A stretch of 35,655 nucleotides of DNA from JAHFJU01 sp964354865 (GTDB lineage Bacteria > Patescibacteriota > Gracilibacteria > UBA1369 > UM-FILTER-53-11): positions 1-35,655 of the forward strand of contig CAYHBN010000006.1 in assembly GCA_964354865.1 (NCBI GenBank). Direction: 5' to 3'. Below the pieces are notes generated by a model. The model saw only the letters and a list, made by a program, of their open reading frames with translations, was not told the DNA's origin and did no database searches. This document shows, piece after piece, positions 30,652 to 35,655 of this stretch; position 1 is the first letter of the stretch; each line of letters starts with the position of its first letter. Made by a program: the position numbers and the translations under genes.

Positions 30652-31017
30652 CTAGAGTACTTCTGGGGCTAGTGAAATAATTTTCTGGTAACCTACACGT
30701 AGTTCACGTGCTACTGGACCGAATACACGTGTTCCTTTTGGTTCACCATCTTTGTTGATGATGACGCATGCATTGTCGTCGAATCTAATATAGCTACCAT
30801 CTTTACGAGGAGTCTCTTTGTGAGTTCTTACAACGACAGCTCTCTCAATGCTCTTTTTCTTCACTTGACCACGTGGCATTGCTTCTTTAACGCTGACGAC
30901 GATAACATCTCCAATGCGTGCATAACGGCGTTTTGATCCACCGAGCACTTTGATGACTTTTACTTTCTTTGCGCCGGTGTTATCACACACCACGAGTCTT
31001 GAATATTCTTGTAACAT
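30652..31017 (-). CDS. rplN: 50S ribosomal protein L14
   Basis: Contacts the 30S and L19. MLQEYSRLVVCDNTGAKKVK at the N-terminus, RARIGDVIVVSVKEA-like sequence, then GTRVFGPVARELR are diagnostic. Length of 121 is normal. It follows rpsQ by 39 bases. Confidence 0.96.
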   Translation of the reverse strand: MLQEYSRLVVCDNTGAKKVKVIKVLGGSKRRYARIGDVIVVSVKEAMPRGQVKKKSIERAVVVRTHKETPRKDGSYIRFDDNACVIINKDGEPKGTRVFGPVARELRVGYQKIISLAPEVL

Positions 31018-31056
31018 ATCTGTAGGGTATAAAGCTTAGTAGAAATTGAGAAGTAA

Positions 31057-31299
31057 TTACTTAGTTGCGATAGCAGGTGCTACGACACTCCATCTTTTTA
31101 ATTTAGAAGTAGGTCGTGATTCGTATACAGTGAGGGTATCACCAGGAGCATATGCCGCATTTTCTGGATTATCAGCGTAGAATTTCTTCGATACACGTAC
31201 GCGCTTTCGGTATTTTGGATGTGTCTTAAAGGTGTCTACCTTTATGACGACAGTGTTCTGCATCTTAGAGGCAAGTACGGTTCCAGTTTTTGTTCTCAT
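31057..31299 (-). CDS. rpsQ: 30S ribosomal protein S17
   Basis: A primary 16S binder with an OB-fold. TKTGTVLASKMQNTVVIKVD and HPKYRKRVRVSKKFYADN are diagnostic. I start at MRTKTG, giving 80 residues. The frame extends 32 residues upstream, but that part is Pro-rich translation of the C/T-rich leader and intercistronic DNA (PAPSPLVPYLSP), and S17 homologs begin near my choice. Confidence 0.94.
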   Translation of the reverse strand: MRTKTGTVLASKMQNTVVIKVDTFKTHPKYRKRVRVSKKFYADNPENAAYAPGDTLTVYESRPTSKLKRWSVVAPAIATK

Positions 31300-31372
31300 A
31301 TGAGTGGGGGATAGATAGGGTACAAGGGGGGAGGGTGCGGGTACAACTGCTGCGCAGTGGGGTTCACGCCTA

Positions 31373-31594
31373 TTATGCAGCTTTCGTCTTTTCAACTTTA
31401 GTCTCGAGTTCCAATTCGTGCTTGAATGTTTTAATACGAGCTATGTATTTACGCAAGGTCTTTAGTTCTGAAACAGACTTTGTTTCACGTGCATTCAGAG
31501 CAATACCCAGTTTGACGAGTTTCGATTGTGCTTCGGTGAGCTCAATATCGAGATCCTTATCGGCTAACTTTTTTAGTTCTTCTTTTGTAAGCAT
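31373..31594 (-). CDS. rpmC: 50S ribosomal protein L29
   Basis: A two-helix protein at the tunnel exit near L23. LTKEELKKLADKDLDIELTE and LRKYIARIKTF are typical. At 73 residues it carries a slightly longer C-terminus (ETKVEKTKAA). It starts 5 bases after the rplP stop, the tightest gap in the cluster and the only one with no C/T tract. Tandem stops TAA and TAG end it. Confidence 0.94.
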   Translation of the reverse strand: MLTKEELKKLADKDLDIELTEAQSKLVKLGIALNARETKSVSELKTLRKYIARIKTFKHELELETKVEKTKAA

Positions 31595-31599
31595 AATGA

Positions 31600-32013
31600 T
31601 TAGTGTGACTGTACGAATTTAAATTTAATTGGAAGTTTTGATCCTGCAAGATAGATTGCATGTTTAGCCGCTTTTTCATCTATGCCATCGATTTCAAATA
31701 TGATGTGTCCTTTCTTGACGGCTGCTACATACAGTTCAACGTTACCTTTACCCGAACCCATCGGTACCTCAGCAGCTTTCTTTGTGATAGGTTTGTGAGG
31801 GAAAACGCGAATCCAGATTTTACCTCCGCGTTTGAATTCATGAGCGATTGCACGACGTGCAGCTTCGAGCTGACGAGAAGTTATTTCACCACATGACTCA
31901 GATTTTAAACCGAATGAACCGAATGCGAGCTGTGCTCCAGACGTAGCAACGCCGTGTTGATTGCCACGCATACGATGCCATTTGCGGTACTTGGTTTTTG
32001 AAGGCTGTAACAT
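31600..32013 (-). CDS. rplP: 50S ribosomal protein L16
   Basis: Needed for A-site tRNA positioning. MLQPSKTKYRKWHRMRGNQH at the N-terminus, then IWIRVFPHKPITKKAAEVPM and GSGKGNVELYVAAVKKG are diagnostic. Length of 137 is normal. The leader is TATTCCCTCTCTCT before ATG. Confidence 0.96.
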   Translation of the reverse strand: MLQPSKTKYRKWHRMRGNQHGVATSGAQLAFGSFGLKSESCGEITSRQLEAARRAIAHEFKRGGKIWIRVFPHKPITKKAAEVPMGSGKGNVELYVAAVKKGHIIFEIDGIDEKAAKHAIYLAGSKLPIKFKFVQSH

Positions 32014-32059
32014 AGAGAGAGGGAATAGTTTCTAGTAAGAGAGGGGGGGGGGAGGGAAG

Positions 32060-32081
32060 GACACTCGCTGGTGCTCGTGTC
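32060..32081 (-). repeat. Type I intercistronic hairpin (rpsC-rplP)
   Basis: GACAC/GTGTC arms, opposed GA/GA, GC/GC, loop ACCA on the mRNA, 7 bases after the rpsC stop. A run of nine C follows on the mRNA. Confidence 0.7.
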
Positions 32082-32088
32082 TGGTCTT

Positions 32089-32721
32089 TTATTTCTTGAA
32101 CAATTGGCCTTTGTAAACCCACACGCGGACACCAATAGCACCGTAGGTCGTGATTGCTCTGAAATATCCATAATCGATATCTGAACGAAGGGTATGGAGA
32201 GGAACTTTTCCTTGAGTGAAGAACTCACTTCGTGAAATTTCAACTCCATTTAAACGTCCTGATACACGAATCTTGATTCCTTGAGCACCTGATTCCATTG
32301 CTCGTTCGATAATCATTTTGCATGCACGTCTGTAAGGAATACGTTTCTCAATCTGTTTTCCGATTAATTCTCCTACGACACGAGCATCTAGATATGGTTT
32401 TTTAACCTCTTTAATACTAATGTTGTATTTCTCCTTAAACTTTAGTTCAAGCTCTTTCTTGAGTGTTTCAATAGCTGCTCCTTGTGATCCGATAATTACA
32501 CCGGGACGAGAAGTATGGATAGTTACACTTACTTGGTTCGCATTACGAGAAACCTCGATTGTAGAGAGACCGGCATCAGTCAATTTTTTCTGCAAGTATT
32601 CTCGAAGACGTAAGTCATTCAAAAGAATTTTCGCGTATGAACGGCGATCTGCATACCAGTGAGAAGGCCATGTTTTGTTGACTGCGATGCGGAACCCAAT
32701 TGGATTTACTTTCGAACCCAT
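32089..32721 (-). CDS. rpsC: 30S ribosomal protein S3
   Basis: Forms the mRNA entry pore with S4 and S5. MGSKVNPIGFRIAVNKTW at the N-terminus; KH domain with VIIGSQGAAIETLKKEL; C-terminal domain with RACKMIIERAMESGAQGIKI, then VSGRLNGVEISRSE and GVRVWVYKGQLF. Length of 210 is normal. It follows rplV by 41 bases. Confidence 0.96.
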   Translation of the reverse strand: MGSKVNPIGFRIAVNKTWPSHWYADRRSYAKILLNDLRLREYLQKKLTDAGLSTIEVSRNANQVSVTIHTSRPGVIIGSQGAAIETLKKELELKFKEKYNISIKEVKKPYLDARVVGELIGKQIEKRIPYRRACKMIIERAMESGAQGIKIRVSGRLNGVEISRSEFFTQGKVPLHTLRSDIDYGYFRAITTYGAIGVRVWVYKGQLFKK

Positions 32722-32762
32722 AGTGTGGAGAGTTATTAGAGGGGGGAGAAGATCAGTAGAAG

Positions 32763-33230
32763 TTAAGCAGTAACGGCAGTTTTAGAAGTTTTCTTAGCTG
32801 AAGGTGCTTTCTTCACTTTAGTTGTTTTAACTTCAGTTGCGGTTGTTTCGATTACCTTAGCCTTTGATTCTTGTTCTGCCATTTTAGATGCAGTAGAGAG
32901 TCCAGGACGTACAGAAACTTCGATAGTGATGTGTGTTGTTCTCTTGCGAATAGGCTGTGATCGACCTCGTGATGCAGGACGAAATCTCTTTAAAGTAAAA
33001 CCTTCATTAACGAGAACTTTAGTAACGATCAAATCTTTTTTATCTTGTTTGAAGTTCTCTTCAGCGTTTGCTACAGCTGATTTGAGAGTCATCATAAGAG
33101 GACGTGCACTGTGCTTAGGCGTGAAGTTAAGGAAGTCGATAGCCCACTGCGCAGATTTTCCGCGAATGAGTTTTGCAACCAAGTTAACTTTCTTAGGTGA
33201 GATGCGGATTGATCGTAGGATAGCTTTCAT
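32763..33230 (-). CDS. rplV: 50S ribosomal protein L22
   Basis: Its beta-hairpin lines the exit tunnel. RSIRISPKKVNLVAKLIRGK at about 6-25 and FRPASRGRSQPIRKRTTHI at the hairpin are diagnostic. The core ends at about residue 110; the last 45 residues are a Lys/Thr/Ala/Glu low-complexity tail (VKKAPSAKKTSKTAVTA). Its start lies 49 bases from the 100-N gap. The leader is TCACCCCCTCATT. Confidence 0.95.
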   Translation of the reverse strand: MKAILRSIRISPKKVNLVAKLIRGKSAQWAIDFLNFTPKHSARPLMMTLKSAVANAEENFKQDKKDLIVTKVLVNEGFTLKRFRPASRGRSQPIRKRTTHITIEVSVRPGLSTASKMAEQESKAKVIETTATEVKTTKVKKAPSAKKTSKTAVTA

Positions 33231-33279
33231 AATGAGGGGGTGACGTTGTGACTAGTGTATGGGAGAGAAGGGGAACGGG
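33225..33279 (+). repeat. 55-base direct repeat, left copy (gap flank)
   Basis: Exactly the same 55 bases occur at 33380-33434, on the other side of the N run. The left copy includes the rplV start codon. This is the expected signature of contig ends that share a k-mer of 55. Confidence 0.95.
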
Positions 33280-33379
33280 NNNNNNNNNNNNNNNNNNNNN
33301 NNNNNNNNNNNNNNNNNNNNNNNNNNNNNNNNNNNNNNNNNNNNNNNNNNNNNNNNNNNNNNNNNNNNNNNNNNNNNNN
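33280..33379. other. Assembly gap of 100 N
   Basis: One hundred N placed between rpsS and rplV. Because its flanks are identical, no sequence is probably missing. Confidence 0.98.
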
Positions 33380-33434
33380 TTTCATAATGAGGGGGTGACG
33401 TTGTGACTAGTGTATGGGAGAGAAGGGGAACGGG
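33380..33434 (+). repeat. 55-base direct repeat, right copy (gap flank)
   Basis: Identical to 33225-33279. It starts with the first six bases of rplV in reverse, then its leader, and continues into the rpsS 3' region. Confidence 0.95.
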
Positions 33435-33440
33435 GTTACT

Positions 33441-33463
33441 GGACACTCGCTGCTGCTCGGTCC
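33441..33463 (-). repeat. Type I intercistronic hairpin, variant (rpsS-rplV)
   Basis: GGACC on one side and GTGTCC on the other pair with a one-base bulge; the opposed GA/GA, GC/GC and a 4-base loop are kept. It begins 2 bases after the rpsS stop and lies next to the assembly gap. Confidence 0.6.
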
Positions 33464-33465
33464 TG

Positions 33466-33765
33466 TTACGCACTAGGAGCTTCGGTACCAGTCGCTTTTG
33501 CGAGCTTACCTCCGTGACCTTTGAATTTACGTGTAGGAGAGAATTCACCCAATCGGTGACCAACCATATTCTCAGTAACGAATACCGGTGTGTGTTGTTT
33601 TCCATTGTGAACGGCGAGTGTGTGTCCTACGAATTCTGGTGGGATGTGGCATGCACGAGCCCAGGTCTTAATAATCTTCTTTTGTCCCTGCGCATTCATC
33701 ATCAATACTTTTTTGAGAAGTGATGGAACGATGTAGGGGCCTTTTTTTGAGCTTCGGTGTGACAT
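33466..33765 (-). CDS. rpsS: 30S ribosomal protein S19
   Basis: Lies in the 30S head and contacts the A-site finger. MSHRSSKKGPYIVPSLLKKV, then TWARACHIPPEFVGHTLAVH and MVGHRLGEFSPTRKFKGHGG are diagnostic. Length of 99 is slightly above the usual 92. It is 41 bases after the rplB stop. The leader is TAACTCGACTCCAC. Confidence 0.96.
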   Translation of the reverse strand: MSHRSSKKGPYIVPSLLKKVLMMNAQGQKKIIKTWARACHIPPEFVGHTLAVHNGKQHTPVFVTENMVGHRLGEFSPTRKFKGHGGKLAKATGTEAPSA

Positions 33766-33806
33766 GTGGAGTCGAGTTAGAGGGAGGAGAGAGAGGATCT
33801 TACAAA

Positions 33807-34664
33807 CTAGTCATTAATCTTGATAAGTTGTCTTCCTGTGCGAGTCTTAATAATAAAGCGATTAGTCCACTTTGATCTCTTTCGAGTCTTGTGGCCAAGA
33901 GCAGGAGCGCCCCAAGGTGTCTTAGGGTGTTTCAAACCGATTGATGTTCCGCCTTCACCTCCGCCGTGTGGATGGTCAATAGGGTTCATCGCTTTACCTT
34001 GAACTTCTGGACGAAGACCTTTGTATCGAGCGCGACCAGCCTTACCCAAAGACACGAGATTGTGGTCAGGGTTGCTTACGCGACCGATTGAAGCATAGCA
34101 TTCACTGCGAACGTAGCGAACTTCTTTAGATGGCATTTCAATTTGAGCCATGTCATCTTCGAGAGCAACGAGTCGAGCAGAAGAACCAGCTGAACGAACA
34201 ACTTGTCCTCCTTTGCCAGCGGTCATTTCGATATTGTGGATTTCAAAGCCAACAGGAATATTTTTAAGTTGAAGACGATTACCCATCTTGATCTTTGTCT
34301 TTTCACGACAGAGAATTGGAGTACCAACGGTGATTCCAAATGGAGCAAGGTGGTATCGCTTGTTTCCATCTGCGTAATTTACAAGCATGATGAAACAAGT
34401 GCGGAAAGGATCATATTCAATAGCTGCTACTTTACCTGGAACACCTATTTTTGCAGTTTGCTTGAAGTCGATAATTCTATACATGACTTTATTACCTCCA
34501 CCACGATGACGAACAGTGAGACGACCCTGATTATTACGTCCTGCATGTTTTTGAATTCGCTCACGAAGACGTTTTTCAGGCTTAGACTTTGTTAGCTCTT
34601 CGTATGTAAGACTAACGCGGAAGCGTTGTCCTGCTGAAGTTGGTTTGTAGTGCTTTACTGGCAT
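33807..34664 (-). CDS. rplB: 50S ribosomal protein L2
   Basis: Needed for subunit association and peptidyl transfer. GRNNQGRLTVRHRGGGNK in the N-terminal domain and the C-terminal MNPIDHPHGGGEGGTSIG, with the functionally important His, are diagnostic. Length of 285 is slightly above the usual 275. The leader is CTAACTTCTCCCCAC before ATG, close to the best consensus of these leaders. Confidence 0.97.
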   Translation of the reverse strand: MPVKHYKPTSAGQRFRVSLTYEELTKSKPEKRLRERIQKHAGRNNQGRLTVRHRGGGNKVMYRIIDFKQTAKIGVPGKVAAIEYDPFRTCFIMLVNYADGNKRYHLAPFGITVGTPILCREKTKIKMGNRLQLKNIPVGFEIHNIEMTAGKGGQVVRSAGSSARLVALEDDMAQIEMPSKEVRYVRSECYASIGRVSNPDHNLVSLGKAGRARYKGLRPEVQGKAMNPIDHPHGGGEGGTSIGLKHPKTPWGAPALGHKTRKRSKWTNRFIIKTRTGRQLIKIND

Positions 34665-34706
34665 GTGGGGAGAAGTTAGGAGAAGGGGAGGATGGGGGCG
34701 GGGAAT

Positions 34707-34732
34707 GACACTCGCGCTTTCGCGCTCGTGTC
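34707..34732 (-). repeat. Type I intercistronic hairpin (rplW-rplB)
   Basis: The best copy: GACAC/GTGTC arms, opposed GA/GA, GCGC/GCGC, and a GAAA (GNRA) tetraloop on the mRNA. It begins 2 bases after the rplW stop. Confidence 0.75.
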
Positions 34733-34734
34733 TG

Positions 34735-35019
34735 TTATGCTTTTACTTTTGCAAGGTCAACGACTGCGTGATTCTTTGTAGTAACAATGACTTTCTTAGC
34801 TGCTGCTCGTTTTGTAAGTTCAGCACGATTTTTTCCGAGTCTAACTTTCTTTGGAACCTTTATGACGTTTACATCTTGAGCATCTACGCCATAGAGTCTC
34901 TTGAACTCGTGTTTAACTTGAATCTTTGTTGCTTTCGACATGACGATAAGTTCGTATTTGCCTTTTTCAGCAAGCTTAGTAGACTTTTCTGTTACGACTG
35001 GTTTGATGATGATTTTCAT
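34735..35019 (-). CDS. rplW: 50S ribosomal protein L23
   Basis: Docking site for SRP and trigger factor at the exit tunnel. IIKPVVTEKSTKLAEKGKY at 3-21 and IQVKHEFKRLYGVDAQDVNV are diagnostic. Length of 94 is normal. It follows rplD by 40 bases. The leader is CACTCTCTCCTCCCT before ATG, with no Shine-Dalgarno sequence. Confidence 0.96.
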   Translation of the reverse strand: MKIIIKPVVTEKSTKLAEKGKYELIVMSKATKIQVKHEFKRLYGVDAQDVNVIKVPKKVRLGKNRAELTKRAAAKKVIVTTKNHAVVDLAKVKA

Positions 35020-35059
35020 AGGGAGGAGAGAGTGGGTACAAGAGGATGACGCTCACTTA

Positions 35060-35655
35060 TTATGCCTTAGCTTTTAAAAATATTTCTTCGAGCTTAGGTA
35101 GTGCATCTTTGAAGAAAACGATGTTCTGGTACGAGAGAAGGTCTGATACGTTCAAGTAGTTAACAGTGATAGTTTTAACGCGAGGAATATTGCGAGCTGA
35201 TCTGTAAACGAGGTCGTTTTTAGCAGGAAGTACGAAGAGTACTTTTTTCTCGAATGGTAGCTTTGCGAGCATCTCATTGAACATTTTTGTCTTTGGTTTG
35301 TCTGATTCGAATCCTTCTAAAGCAGCAACGAGGCTATCTTGAGCCTTGCTAGCAAGAGCTGAGAAAAGAGCATTTCGGCGTTCGCCTTTAGATGCACGCT
35401 GAGTAAAGTTTTGAGTAGAGCGCGGACCGAGTGCAACGCCACCACCAATCCAATGTGGACTTCTGTTTGAACCCTGACGTGAACGGCCGCTGTGTTTCTG
35501 AGGACGAGGCTTTTTGCCACCACCACTCACTTCTCCCTTTGTTAGGGTGTGAGCAATAGGGTTTCGTTTGTTTGCGAGCTGAAGCAAAAGCATCTTGTGA
35601 ATAAGGTGCTCTTTAACTTTTGCTCCAAAGATAGTATCGCTACCATCGACGGTGC
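35060..35655 (-). CDS. rplD: 50S ribosomal protein L4 (5' partial)
   Basis: L4 reaches into the exit tunnel and in E. coli also represses its own operon. The frame continues to the right edge without a start: upstream of the internal Met at 35593 it reads VDGSDTIFGAKVKEHLIHK, normal L4 sequence. Signatures: QLANKRNPIAHTLTKGEV, GGGKKPRPQKHSGRSRQGS, and VKTITVNYLNVSDLLSYQNI near the C-terminus. About 10-20 N-terminal residues are missing. rplC and rpsJ would be expected just outside. Confidence 0.95.
   Translation of the reverse strand, partial: TVDGSDTIFGAKVKEHLIHKMLLLQLANKRNPIAHTLTKGEVSGGGKKPRPQKHSGRSRQGSNRSPHWIGGGVALGPRSTQNFTQRASKGERRNALFSALASKAQDSLVAALEGFESDKPKTKMFNEMLAKLPFEKKVLFVLPAKNDLVYRSARNIPRVKTITVNYLNVSDLLSYQNIVFFKDALPKLEEIFLKAKA

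Noticed and set aside
31300..31395. A 32-residue N-terminal extension of S17
   Set aside because: It is Pro/Arg-rich translation of intercistronic DNA; S17 homologs start near the ATG at 31299.
28752..32081. Type I hairpins as kink-turns because of the tandem G.A pairs
   Set aside because: There is no three-base bulge beside the G.A pairs; a symmetric sheared tandem G.A internal loop fits better.
1..35655. CRISPR arrays, insertion-sequence transposases, rRNA and tRNA genes
   Set aside because: No regularly spaced direct repeats, transposase motifs or RNA gene structures were seen; the repeated intergenic elements are hairpins at gene ends, not arrays.

Overview
The window looks like part of a Candidate Phyla Radiation (Patescibacteria, probably Parcubacteria-like) genome. 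This is inferred from the gene content: a long ribosomal-protein cluster with no L30 gene between rpsE and rplO, compact single-copy housekeeping genes, an ECF sigma factor paired with a DUF5667 membrane protein, and many unrecognised small proteins. TGA is used as a normal stop (for example rplO and the sigma gene), so the code is standard.

Left part (1-11372, + strand). The window opens inside a large toxin gene whose visible parts are the end of a C39-like peptidase domain, a long coiled-coil, a pre-toxin segment and a C-terminal barnase ribonuclease domain with every catalytic residue in place. A barstar-like immunity gene and a terminator follow. Next come the last steps of pyrimidine synthesis (pyrD, pyrK, pyrE, pyrF), interleaved with unrecognised genes and with the ECF sigma/DUF5667 pair. 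One unrecognised gene is split by a probable (GT)n frameshift and another has an in-frame TAA near its start.

Middle part (11369-17445). On the - strand lie a P2-type cation ATPase and rsmA (overlapping by 4 bases) and trmD. On the + strand lie an AstE/AspA-type zinc hydrolase and an unrecognised gene. Most genes here and on the left have a TATAAT-like box only 6-11 bases before the start codon, which suggests leaderless or nearly leaderless mRNAs.

Right part (17461-35655, - strand, read right to left): rplD (partial), rplW, rplB, rpsS, rplV, rpsC, rplP, rpmC, rpsQ, rplN, rplX, rplE, rpsN, rpsH, rplF, rplR, rpsE, rplO, secY, a cysteine-rich insert gene, adk, map, infA, rpmJ, rpsM, rpsK, rpsD, rpoA, rplQ, rplM, rpsI. 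The intercistronic gaps follow a repeated plan: a stop codon, often a small hairpin with conserved tandem G.A mismatches, then a pyrimidine-rich tract (CUCUCCCC-like) directly before AUG in place of a Shine-Dalgarno sequence. A second hairpin family and a roughly 160-base multi-stem structure after secY add to this. secY and adk are separated by an insert carrying a MopE-like metal-binding motif protein. A 100-N scaffold gap at 33280-33379 is flanked by the same 55 bases on both sides, so it is almost certainly an artefact.
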